Assembly (NCBI RefSeq): GCF_040253585.1 | Contig: NZ_JBELAU010000017.1 | Coordinates: forward strand, 1 to 64,000 | Source of the DNA: Emticicia sp040253585 | GTDB taxonomy: Bacteria > Bacteroidota > Bacteroidia > Cytophagales > Spirosomataceae | DNA length: 64,000 nt | Direction: 5' to 3' | Shown: positions 31,012-39,195 of the stretch, in pieces | Layout: every line of letters begins with the position of its first letter | How positions within the stretch are numbered: position 1 is the first letter of the stretch | The notes under the pieces: generated by a model | Database searches by the model: none | Told to the model about the DNA's origin: nothing | What the model saw: the letters and a program-made list of their open reading frames with translations, nothing else | Position numbers and translations under genes: made by a program

Positions 31012-32880
31012 ATGTATTTACTTGTGTGGTTGAAGCGTATTGCATGGTTGCTTATCTTTTATTTTCTACTCAGATTTTTGTTTCTTGTTTTCAATATCAA
31101 GTCTTTTCAATTTGCTGATGCTCAACAAATTAGCTATGCTTTTTTGTATGGTGTAAAATTCGATTTGTCGGCTATTTTTATCAGTAATATTCTCTTTACA
31201 ATCGCATCTTTATTGCCGTTTAGATTTACTGAAAAACAAAGTTATCAAAGCTTTTTGAAATATCTTTACTGGATTCCAAACATCGTTTTCTTTTGGACAA
31301 ATATTGCCGATTTTGAATATTATAAATTCATCGGCCGACGAACAATTTTTGAAGTTTTTGGCATCATAGGTGATGTTTTTGCTCAATCATTTAGCCTAAT
31401 TGGTTCTTATTGGTATTTGGTCTTTCTATGGATTTTTGTAAGTTTTCTTTTTGTTAAATTTACGCCCAATAGTCTCAACCTTGCTAAAACTTCTTTGCGA
31501 AATAATTATCGTCAAATAATCTTAAAATCCATCATTTGGTTACTTGGAATCGGTTTTACAATCTTATTTTTCCGAGGTGGATTTCAAGAAAAACCACTCA
31601 GAATCAATCAGGCATTTGAGCAGCATGATAATCATCTGGGAAATCTAACTCTCAACACAACCTTTACATTTCTAACTACGATTGATGCCAAAGGCACAGA
31701 AAAAGTTATTTTTTTTACTGATAATCAGACAGTTGAGAAACTGATTAAGCGAGATAGAAGTTCGCATTTTTCGGCAAGTGCTACACCCCAAAACGTTGTG
31801 ATTATTATTCTCGAAAGTTTTGGCAAAGAATATATGGGCTATAAAAATCCTTACAAAGGTTATACACCATTCTTGGATTCTTTGGCCAAAAACAGTCTTT
31901 TCATGGAAAATTGTTTTGCTAACGGCCGAGAATCAATCATTGCCATGCCTGCTATTACGGCTGCCATTCCGCAATTGATTGAAGAACCGTTTATTACCTC
32001 AAGTTATCAATCGAATAAATTTGCAGGATTGGGAAATATCGTAAAAAAACACGGTTACGTTTCGTCATTCTTTCACGGTGCAAGAAATGGCTCAATGGGC
32101 TTTGAGGGCTTTTCGCAACTTGCTGGCTTTGATAAATATTACGGTCTAAATCAATACCCTAAAGAGAAAATGGAAACAGATTTTGATAAAAACTGGGGAA
32201 TTTTTGATGAGCCTTATTTTCAGTATTTTGCTTCCGAACTCACAAAAGAAAAGAAACCATTTGTAGGCTGTATTTTTACATTGAGTTCGCACCACCCCTA
32301 CCCGATTCCTGCTCAGTACAGAGGAAAATTCCCAAAAGGAACAGCCGAAATTCACGAAAGTTTGGGATATACGGATTTAGCTTTGAAGCATTTCTTTGAA
32401 ACTGCGGCTAAACAGACGTGGTTTCAGAATACACTTTTTGTGATTACTGCTGACCATACGCAGTTTAATACCGAAAAAAAATACGCAACGCCAACGGGAG
32501 CTTATAGCGTACCATTAATCTTATATCACCCTAATAATCAAACACTTACATATTTAAAAAACAAGGCTGATTCCTTAAAAATTTGCCAGCATACTGATAT
32601 TTTACCAACTGTTTTAGATTTTTTGAATATTGAACAAACACAAGTTTTACCTTTCGGTGAATCTATTTTTGCTCGAAATAAAGGTTTAGCGTTTCAATTA
32701 AATTCGGGGGTTTTTAGATTAATATCAGAAAATAAATATGTAGAAATGAGCCTTGATGGCAAAGCCAAAGGTTTTGATTTAAAATCTGATAAGTCAATAA
32801 ATAATTTTGAGACAAAACAACTGAAAGCCTACATTCAATATTACAGAAATGGACTAATTGAAAATTCGTGGCTAAAGTAG
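31012..32880 (+). CDS. LTA-synthase-like membrane sulfatase-fold protein
   Basis: 622 residues. About five transmembrane helices in the first 190 residues (WLLIFYFLLRFLFLVFNIKS; LSAIFISNILFTIASLLPF; WYLVFLWIFVSFLFVKF; IIWLLGIGFTILFF). The periplasmic alkaline-phosphatase-superfamily domain starts at NVVIIILESFGKEY (about residue 262), with the nucleophile position in FANGRESIIAMPAI and metal ligands in SSHHPYPIPAQY and ITADHTQF. Such proteins transfer phosphoglycerol or phosphoethanolamine groups to envelope glycans or lipids. In a Bacteroidota cell without teichoic acid the acceptor is unknown. A 12-bp hairpin and dispersed repeat follow. Confidence 0.85.
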   Translation: MYLLVWLKRIAWLLIFYFLLRFLFLVFNIKSFQFADAQQISYAFLYGVKFDLSAIFISNILFTIASLLPFRFTEKQSYQSFLKYLYWIPNIVFFWTNIADFEYYKFIGRRTIFEVFGIIGDVFAQSFSLIGSYWYLVFLWIFVSFLFVKFTPNSLNLAKTSLRNNYRQIILKSIIWLLGIGFTILFFRGGFQEKPLRINQAFEQHDNHLGNLTLNTTFTFLTTIDAKGTEKVIFFTDNQTVEKLIKRDRSSHFSASATPQNVVIIILESFGKEYMGYKNPYKGYTPFLDSLAKNSLFMENCFANGRESIIAMPAITAAIPQLIEEPFITSSYQSNKFAGLGNIVKKHGYVSSFFHGARNGSMGFEGFSQLAGFDKYYGLNQYPKEKMETDFDKNWGIFDEPYFQYFASELTKEKKPFVGCIFTLSSHHPYPIPAQYRGKFPKGTAEIHESLGYTDLALKHFFETAAKQTWFQNTLFVITADHTQFNTEKKYATPTGAYSVPLILYHPNNQTLTYLKNKADSLKICQHTDILPTVLDFLNIEQTQVLPFGESIFARNKGLAFQLNSGVFRLISENKYVEMSLDGKAKGFDLKSDKSINNFETKQLKAYIQYYRNGLIENSWLK

Positions 32881-32915
32881 CACAACTGCCTCGGCAGTCC
32901 GATTGCCAAGTTGTG
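32881..32915 (+). repeat. Palindromic dispersed element, copy A
   Basis: CACAACT (32881-32887) pairs with AGTTGTG (32909-32915), enclosing a CTGCC/GGCAG hairpin and AGTCCGATT. The core matches the element at 61441-61477 on the other strand, while the outer stem bases differ in both arms in a pairing-preserving way. Confidence 0.7.
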
Positions 32916-32923
32916 TAGTACCA

Positions 32924-32949
32924 GTAGAACAATTTAGAAATTGTTCTAC
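32924..32949. repeat. 12-bp perfect hairpin upstream of pxpB
   Basis: GTAGAACAATTT (32924-32935) and AAATTGTTCTAC (32938-32949), separated by AG. It lies 14-39 bases before the pxpB ATG, so it would sit in the leader or act as terminator of the LTA-synthase-like gene. Confidence 0.75.
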
Positions 32950-32962
32950 AAACATTATTATC

Positions 32963-33631
32963 ATGCTTAATTACAAAATTTTCTCACTAAGCGATTCGGC
33001 CATAACGATTGATTTTGGCAATGTCATTGATGAAAAAATCAATGATACAGTTATGCAATTATATCAATATTGCTCCAAAAATGCTTTTATTGGCATGAAA
33101 GAAGCAATGCCTGCTTATGCTTCTTTGACTATCTTTTATGATGTTTTTCTAGTCAGAAAAAACTATATTTCGTTCAAATCGGCTTATGCTTTTGTGAAAG
33201 ATTTCTTGATTAAAAGTTATGAAAATATCGGTAAAACCGAAAGTTATGTAGCAAGAACAATTGAAATACCTGTAATTTATGAGGGAGAGGATTTAAGCTA
33301 TGTAGCTGATTATCATCAGATTAGCGAAGCACACGTAGTTGAATTACATACAGCCCCAACATACAGAGTATATATGATGGGATTTTTACCAGGTTTTGCG
33401 TATATGGGTGGTTTGGATGCTCGAATTGCTACTCCTCGTAGAGCAACGCCACGCACGAAAGTTCCTGCGGGAAGTGTGGGTATTGCGGGAAATCAAACAG
33501 GAATTTATCCTTCAGAAAGCCCTGGAGGCTGGCAACTAATCGGCCGAACGGAATTACAACTTTATACACCTAATGCCACTGAAATCACTCTCCTAAAAGC
33601 GGGTGATTTAGTAAAATTTATTGCCTTGTGA
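32963..33631 (+). CDS. pxpB: 5-oxoprolinase subunit PxpB (KipI-like)
   Basis: 222 residues from the ATG at 32963 (MLNYKIFSLSDSAITIDFGN). A further-upstream frame start would run through a hairpin and is rejected. The CT_C_D fold is marked by TYRVYMMGFLPGFAYMGGLD, PRRATPRTKVPAGSVGIAG and YPSESPGGWQLIGRT. PxpA, PxpB and PxpC together hydrolyse 5-oxoproline to glutamate with ATP. The partners pxpC and pxpA are 13 kb downstream on the same strand, beyond the polysaccharide locus, which is unusual since these genes are normally adjacent. Confidence 0.92.
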   Translation: MLNYKIFSLSDSAITIDFGNVIDEKINDTVMQLYQYCSKNAFIGMKEAMPAYASLTIFYDVFLVRKNYISFKSAYAFVKDFLIKSYENIGKTESYVARTIEIPVIYEGEDLSYVADYHQISEAHVVELHTAPTYRVYMMGFLPGFAYMGGLDARIATPRRATPRTKVPAGSVGIAGNQTGIYPSESPGGWQLIGRTELQLYTPNATEITLLKAGDLVKFIAL

Positions 33632-33691
33632 TTGGAAAACTGGTATATAAAATTGACTAATAACAAGTAACAAATAACCAGTTTGCCAATC
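33630..33691. terminator. Long imperfect hairpin after pxpB
   Basis: GATTGGAAAACTGGT near 33630-33645 pairs, with one mismatch, with ACCAGTTTGCCAATC at 33677-33691, with a 30-base interval. It lies between the convergent stops of pxpB and the DUF1080 gene and probably ends both transcripts, though it has no strong T-run. Confidence 0.55.
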
Positions 33692-33699
33692 ACAAATAA

Positions 33700-34371
33700 C
33701 TACTTTAGCGGCGTTAAATCTACTTTTCTGAACTCTACTTCTGCACCTTCGGCTTGGAGAGCGATTTGTCCCTTTTGGGCAGTTGCACCAAAACCATCAT
33801 TGACCATATCGCCATTTACCCAAACTTTAATTTTATCGCCTCGGCATTCGATTGTCATTTTATTCCATTCACCGAGTGGTTTTTCTGAGTTATCGGTCAG
33901 ATTTTTAACTCTTCGCTCTTTACCTTCGGTTATTCCCCAACTTTCTTTTGGTCCACGTCGTGCTTCCATGTTTTCTACCTTAATATCTTCTACGATACAC
34001 CAAAAATCTCCTGCATTTTCGTGCATCATTTGTACTTCGATAGATTTCGGAAACATTCCATACAATGAGCGAGGCGTTGAAGCATGTACCAAAACACCAC
34101 AATTACCCGGTTTTCCTGCAAAACGATATTCTAATTCAAGACGATAGTTTTCGTACTTATCTTTGGTCAATAGATGGCCTTCGGGAGTTCCCATACTCAC
34201 CAAATTTCCGTCTCTGATGATAAACGATTTTCTGAGATTTGGGTCTTTGTCGGTGGCAGGCACATCGCTATACCAATTATTAAGGTCTTTGCCGTTGTAT
34301 AAATGGATAGTTTGGGCAAAGGTTTTCTCTAAGCTAAAAATGCTTAGAACAAGTACAACAAGATATTTCAT
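33700..34371 (-). CDS. DUF1080 protein (3-keto-glycoside hydrolase-like)
   Basis: 223 residues, signal peptide MKYLVVLVLSIFSLEKTFAQ. The concanavalin-like DUF1080 domain covers the rest: IHLYNGKDLNNWYSDVPATD, FIIRDGNLVSMGTPEGHLLT, YENYRLELEYRF and CGVLVHASTPRSLYGMFPKS. Characterised relatives hydrolyse 3-keto-disaccharides. It is the last gene of the leftward operon, 21 bases after the second lyase-like gene, so it probably acts on oligosaccharides released in the periplasm. No 3-dehydrogenase is encoded nearby, so a 3-keto substrate is uncertain. Confidence 0.88.
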   Translation of the reverse strand: MKYLVVLVLSIFSLEKTFAQTIHLYNGKDLNNWYSDVPATDKDPNLRKSFIIRDGNLVSMGTPEGHLLTKDKYENYRLELEYRFAGKPGNCGVLVHASTPRSLYGMFPKSIEVQMMHENAGDFWCIVEDIKVENMEARRGPKESWGITEGKERRVKNLTDNSEKPLGEWNKMTIECRGDKIKVWVNGDMVNDGFGATAQKGQIALQAEGAEVEFRKVDLTPLK

Positions 34372-34392
34372 TTCGGATTGAGGGTTTCTGAT

Positions 34393-36309
34393 TTAATTAA
34401 GACCCAAAGTAAATGAATTTTTTGATTTTTGTGCCAAATTTTTGCAGTTCAAAATAATTCGTTGAACAGGCAGATTATCCCACTTGGTTTTGAAACTTAC
34501 ATATTCCATGCCTTCGGTTGAAGGTAAATCGGTCGAAACTTCCCAGACTTTTGGGTCATATTGTAGATTTATGAATTGCCCTTTTGGTGTTTTGAGCGTA
34601 ATTTTGCCCGCTACCGAGTTATCAATCGTGCATATTGTCATAAAAACTTGTTTCAGCGAAGTGGGTTTTTGACTCAACGAATAATCATCGGTTAGTTCAA
34701 CGGTATTTTTTACTCTATTCAATTTCACAGTTCTATTCCAAGATACAATTCCTGCATTTTTATCATAAGCATTTGCTATATCGAGATTGAGTGTAGCTTC
34801 TTTCTCCGAAATGGTACTTTTTACATTAATTGCTTCAAACTCTCGGCCTGCTTTTTGTCCTAAACCATTGATTATAGGCAAATTATGGTACTGTGACTGC
34901 GTAAACCACAATTCGTAGCGTTGGGCTGAAAAAGTACGAGCCGTGTAATTTCCACGTCCTGCATCAATAATCACAGGTTCACCATTAGCGTATAACATAA
35001 AATCACCCACGTCGTTGTGGTTGTGACTTTCGGCGTTATGTCCACCATGAGTTGCCATGAAAAATCCATTACTGGCTCGTGCCGTAAGCACCTGAATATC
35101 ACCAAACCAAGCATCATTGACTGGCACATAAGGAGCCGATTCTTTTTGTACTTGCTTGATAGACAGATAGTTTTCTATTCGGCGTGGACGGTGATAACTT
35201 CCACCCATCGAAGCAGAAGTAAAGTTTTTGAATGCCCATTGTCCCATCTGAATCATTTTTTCATCATTCAAAGCTTTTCCGAAACGATACAGCATCAATC
35301 CATCAGGGCGAAGTTTTGGGTCGGCATCGGCAAAATTCACGAAATAATGCCCGTTAATATGCGTTTTATAGACATACGAAGCCATTTTTTTGATAAGTGG
35401 CTCATCATAAATACTGATTTGATTTTTGGTAGCATTGCCCAATAATTCAAGACAATCAAACACGCTTGCACCTGCGGCAAACCAATAGCTTGGCCCTTCG
35501 TCGCAACCGCCATCTTCGCCCAAGCCGTTTAGATAAAGGTCAGTTCCGAGCATTGTTCCGTAAATCATTTCGGCACGACGTTTTTCGTCTTTTTCAAGCA
35601 TTAAAGTAGCCGAAATCCAATTCGACATAATCCATGGATTCCAGTTATTAACTGGTTTTGTTTTGCTCATCCAACCGTAACTATCTGATTTTGTGAGCAT
35701 TGGCTCAAAAATACGTTTGTTGGTTTCGTAGTAAATTCTTTTGCGTAGAAGCTTACTGATTTTATCTAATTTATCGCCCACAAAATAGTCGGCCATGCCC
35801 AAAACAGAAGCAGTTTCGGCCGAAAACAAATCTACAACAGGGTTTTCTACATCGGGTAAACCTCTGATGTGGGCAGGAACACCCCAATAACTTTCTTCGC
35901 AAATTGACCAAACTCCATTCATAATTGCTTCAACGAATCGACCTTTATTTTCGACACTTTCGGCCAAAATCAAATCCGTGAGTGCGTTTCGTTTGCCATA
36001 AGATAATTTGCCGTGACGCTCACGGTCGCCCGAACGCAAGTAGTCAAGCGAAGTAGTTGCTGAAATTGCCTCATACTTAAAGTCAATTAGTTTTTCGCCA
36101 TTTTTTACGATTTCTTGCAAAACACTGTCAGGCACAGCTGCTTGCCATTCTTCAGGAGTTTTAGGATATGGGTGATATTCTTTGAGCGGAATCAACGTTT
36201 TTTTTACCTCATCGAGCGTATATTTTTTGGCAAAAATGTTCCGCTGGGTTACTTGTGCAAAAAGTATTGTGCTAAAAAGCAATGTTAAAAAGAAGAGTAT
36301 TTTTTTCAT
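34393..36309 (-). CDS. Heparinase II/III-like polysaccharide lyase family protein (second copy)
   Basis: 638 residues from 36309 (MKKILFFLTLLFSTILFAQ signal peptide). An upstream in-frame start at 36345 would precede it by 12 odd residues. Alpha/alpha-toroid N-terminal part (about 30-370) with DEGPSYWFAAGASVFD near residue 290 (Tyr candidate catalytic), then the heparinase II/III-like beta domain with HGGHNAESHNHNDVGDFML (about 418-436) and IIDAGRGNYTA. This His-rich strand holds the family catalytic/metal positions. Cleaves uronate-containing glycans by beta-elimination; exact polymer unknown. Differs clearly from the 37193 paralogue, so the two probably cut different linkages. Confidence 0.85.
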   Translation of the reverse strand: MKKILFFLTLLFSTILFAQVTQRNIFAKKYTLDEVKKTLIPLKEYHPYPKTPEEWQAAVPDSVLQEIVKNGEKLIDFKYEAISATTSLDYLRSGDRERHGKLSYGKRNALTDLILAESVENKGRFVEAIMNGVWSICEESYWGVPAHIRGLPDVENPVVDLFSAETASVLGMADYFVGDKLDKISKLLRKRIYYETNKRIFEPMLTKSDSYGWMSKTKPVNNWNPWIMSNWISATLMLEKDEKRRAEMIYGTMLGTDLYLNGLGEDGGCDEGPSYWFAAGASVFDCLELLGNATKNQISIYDEPLIKKMASYVYKTHINGHYFVNFADADPKLRPDGLMLYRFGKALNDEKMIQMGQWAFKNFTSASMGGSYHRPRRIENYLSIKQVQKESAPYVPVNDAWFGDIQVLTARASNGFFMATHGGHNAESHNHNDVGDFMLYANGEPVIIDAGRGNYTARTFSAQRYELWFTQSQYHNLPIINGLGQKAGREFEAINVKSTISEKEATLNLDIANAYDKNAGIVSWNRTVKLNRVKNTVELTDDYSLSQKPTSLKQVFMTICTIDNSVAGKITLKTPKGQFINLQYDPKVWEVSTDLPSTEGMEYVSFKTKWDNLPVQRIILNCKNLAQKSKNSFTLGLN

Positions 36310-36331
36310 CTGATTGTTGAATAAAGAGTTG

Positions 36332-37159
36332 TTAATAACGGTCAATCATATCCAAAATACCACGCACATAGCCGACCGATTCGGCCAAACCACCTTCGGC
36401 ATTTTCGGCATCTTTTTCGTATTCGATACTCATAACGCCTTGATAATTAACATCTTTGAGTGCTTTCATGAGTTTGGGAATATCAATTACACCACGCCCA
36501 ATCTGAATAGATTCGCTTTTGGCAACCGTTCCATCAACATCTTTTAAGTGCATATCATACATTCGATGTCCATATTTTTTTATGGCCTCAAGCGGATTCA
36601 TACCCAACCTAACTACGTGACCAATGTCAATACAAAGACCGATTCGTTTATCCAAATTCACAATTTTATCATAGACGGTAGCGGGCGTAGGATACACTTC
36701 ATCTCCTGGTCCATGATTATGAATGGCAAGTTTGATGTCGTTTTCTTTCACATATTTTTCAACCAATGGAAGTAAATCGTGATTAGGTACACCAATTATC
36801 ATTTTCATACCTGCCGCTTTAGCGTAGCGAAAGGCATTTTGTACTTCGGCTTCATTTTTCATGTAAATTACTCCACCACCGTAGATATTCAATCCTGCTT
36901 CTTTAAATTTTGAGATAGTTGCTTGAATATCACTATCACTCGCATCAAGCGAAAGGTGAAAACTTTTTAGTGCTATATCTTTGATATTAAGGCGTTTACA
37001 AATATCTATGAGTTGGCTCACCGAATATTTTCGTAGCGTATAAGAAGCCAAGCCTATTGTAAGTTTAGGCGAGGCAGTCTTTTGCTGAAATGACAATGCA
37101 GGAACACTCAAGGCTGTTATTCCTAAGTGTTTCAAAAAAGTTTTTCTTGAATAAGTCAT
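36332..37159 (-). CDS. Exported TIM-barrel sugar isomerase/epimerase-like protein
   Basis: 275 residues. N-terminus YSRKTFLKHLGITALSVPAL is a Tat/lipid-like export signal. Then an AP-endonuclease-2/xylose-isomerase-like barrel: LTIGLASYTLRKYSVSQLID, IKDIALKSFHL, LAIHNHGPGDE, RIGLCIDIGHVVRLGMNPLE, DMHLKDVDGT and GVMSIEYEKDAEN. His, Asp and Glu at strand ends form the usual metal site. Substrate not known. In this operon it could isomerise or epimerise monosaccharides or keto-sugars made by the lyases, GH88 and DUF1080 protein. 33 bases after the first lyase gene. Confidence 0.85.
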   Translation of the reverse strand: MTYSRKTFLKHLGITALSVPALSFQQKTASPKLTIGLASYTLRKYSVSQLIDICKRLNIKDIALKSFHLSLDASDSDIQATISKFKEAGLNIYGGGVIYMKNEAEVQNAFRYAKAAGMKMIIGVPNHDLLPLVEKYVKENDIKLAIHNHGPGDEVYPTPATVYDKIVNLDKRIGLCIDIGHVVRLGMNPLEAIKKYGHRMYDMHLKDVDGTVAKSESIQIGRGVIDIPKLMKALKDVNYQGVMSIEYEKDAENAEGGLAESVGYVRGILDMIDRY

Positions 37160-37192
37160 CGTTAAAAAAGGTTAGGGTGAATAGATTTTTGA

Positions 37193-39067
37193 TTATTTCC
37201 AGTCTTTCAATGGAAGAATTTTTGTCTTTGAATTTACTTTGTTTTCTTCGGGAATCAATAAAACATCGAGAGAAATGCTACTATTGGCCGGAATTTTAAT
37301 TTCAAAACCTACCAAAGTTGTACCCGTATTCGGGGCATCATAATCATGCAAACCTTGGGTTGACCATGTTTTCAATGTAACATTACTCGGGCTACTCACT
37401 TTCAGTTGCAGTTTTTTGCCTTTTTGCGTGAGTTCGGCCGTTCCATCATTACTGATTTTTACCTCAGCGGGCGTGAGCATTGCCCAACGAACGGTCGTCT
37501 CATTTTCAGCGGCTGTTATTTCATCTTTTACCAAAACATATTTTTTGTCGATAATGGCAACACCTCGATTGACAGATGTAGCTTTGCCTTTATAAACCCC
37601 ACTAATATCGCTGACCGCACTCAAAAAATTAGGATTTTTAGAGGATTGATTGATACTCGCATACCCTTCAACTTTCTGAAATTCATTATCGAAAGCGAGT
37701 GTGCTGTGGGCTAAATTATTGTAGCGAAACACCTGCCAACGCTCCGAATTTTGTGCCATTCCCCAAAGTTTTACGCCTTTTGATTCGAGCGATTCGTATT
37801 CTTGCATGCCAAAATCCATCGACCAGCGTTCGCCGTTGGCATCCATCACAAACGAACCAACATCCATGTGTCCGTGATTGACTGAAGGAGAACCAGCCTT
37901 TAAACCCACATAAATGGCATCGGGTTTCGACCACGAAGTACGCATCATAGCCACAGGATTTTTGCCTTGCCCAACCCAAATCATTTCTTTTGGTTCGGTT
38001 ACTTTTTCTAAACTTATATCCTTGCCCCAAATCATGGTAGCGGGCAAAAGCCTATCTCGGTGCATTGATTTATCTTTGCCTTGCAAATACTGTTTTTCGG
38101 TAAATAACAAGCTTGAATTTTGGGTTTTATTAGCAAACCAAAACATTGCGGGGTTTAGTCCGCTGCCATTTCCTGCATCTGAATAATTAAAGTTTTTGCC
38201 CGAAGAACCTACCATATTTTGCATGTAGCCAGCCGTTTTCAAAAATCCTGCCGTTGCTGATAAACCAAAATCTGTATTGAAAACTCGCTGGATTGCATCT
38301 AAAAACATCACATTGAAACTTGTGCCGTAGCCCCAATAACTGTAACCTTCGGGATATGCTCCTTCGGGTTTGTAATCTTCCATCGGTAGCTTGATTGACT
38401 CAATGGCTCGGTCGATTATTTGTTGGGCAAGCGTTGGGTTTTCTTCATAAATCGCCATAGCTCCGTAGGTCATTCCTGCATTACAAACCTGATTCCAATT
38501 GTGCGATGCTTTTAGCCAACTATTATACTTTTTATCAAGCGATGGCTCAATCCCTTTTTTTAGAATTGCTTCTTTAATGATGCCTTTTGAGGTAACAGAT
38601 AAATCATCGTAAAGCCAATCGTAGCCAATCGAAACGCCCATTGTCATTTCAGCTACATCTAAAAAATGACTCGGATTCCAATCGCTGAAATGTGAAACTT
38701 TTACGAGTTCGGCTTCCGCTCTTTCTAAATATTTTTTGTCTTTTGTGATTCGGTACGAGTATGACAGAAAAAATACTCTTCGCAGACACTCCCTCGATTT
38801 ATCAAGCAATCGACGACCAATTTGAATGCGTTCGAGCGTTGGTAACGGAATAATTTTATTGCTTTCATCAATGATGAGTTGATTCAAGCTTGCCCAAGTT
38901 GGGTCGGCTACTATATTTCTACTGATAGCATTTTCTTCACCTTTCAACAACAAAATGCGTGGGTGAGCGGGTACTTGGGTTGCTTCGTTGAGGTACTTCA
39001 ACTGTGCACAAGTTTCGTTAGTAAAGAAACCCAACGCAAGAAAGAAGAATATAAATTTAGTTTTCAT
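37193..39067 (-). CDS. Heparinase II/III-like polysaccharide lyase (PL21/PL12-type)
   Basis: 624 residues, signal peptide MKTKFIFFFLALGFFTNETC. Toroid domain with SHNWNQVCNAGMTYGAMAIY (about 185-205) and PEGYSYWGYGTSF (about 238-250; Tyr candidate base), then SPSVNHGHMDVGSFVMDANG (about 400-420) with the family His. The order His/Tyr/His fits heparinase-II-like lyases. It likely cleaves a hexuronate-hexosamine or related acidic glycan in the periplasm. First enzyme after susD, separated from it by a terminator-like hairpin. Confidence 0.88.
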   Translation of the reverse strand: MKTKFIFFFLALGFFTNETCAQLKYLNEATQVPAHPRILLLKGEENAISRNIVADPTWASLNQLIIDESNKIIPLPTLERIQIGRRLLDKSRECLRRVFFLSYSYRITKDKKYLERAEAELVKVSHFSDWNPSHFLDVAEMTMGVSIGYDWLYDDLSVTSKGIIKEAILKKGIEPSLDKKYNSWLKASHNWNQVCNAGMTYGAMAIYEENPTLAQQIIDRAIESIKLPMEDYKPEGAYPEGYSYWGYGTSFNVMFLDAIQRVFNTDFGLSATAGFLKTAGYMQNMVGSSGKNFNYSDAGNGSGLNPAMFWFANKTQNSSLLFTEKQYLQGKDKSMHRDRLLPATMIWGKDISLEKVTEPKEMIWVGQGKNPVAMMRTSWSKPDAIYVGLKAGSPSVNHGHMDVGSFVMDANGERWSMDFGMQEYESLESKGVKLWGMAQNSERWQVFRYNNLAHSTLAFDNEFQKVEGYASINQSSKNPNFLSAVSDISGVYKGKATSVNRGVAIIDKKYVLVKDEITAAENETTVRWAMLTPAEVKISNDGTAELTQKGKKLQLKVSSPSNVTLKTWSTQGLHDYDAPNTGTTLVGFEIKIPANSSISLDVLLIPEENKVNSKTKILPLKDWK

Positions 39068-39151
39068 TGATTAGAACTGGCAAAGGGTTGATAGCGAATC
39101 AATTACAGAAATGTACTACTTTATTTACCTAAACTTTAAAAGTAAAGAAAA

Positions 39152-39179
39152 GCCCTTTCTGAAATGCTTCAGAAAGGGC
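39152..39179 (-). terminator. Terminator/attenuator-like hairpin between susD and lyase genes
   Basis: GCCCTTTCTGAA (39152-39163) and TTCAGAAAGGGC (39168-39179), perfect 12-bp stem, 4-base loop. On the transcribed - strand the stem is followed by TTTTCTTTACTTTT, the form of an intrinsic terminator. As it lies inside the operon it may lower enzyme-gene expression relative to susC/susD. Confidence 0.75.
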
Positions 39180-39195
39180 AATTTAACTCAAAAAA

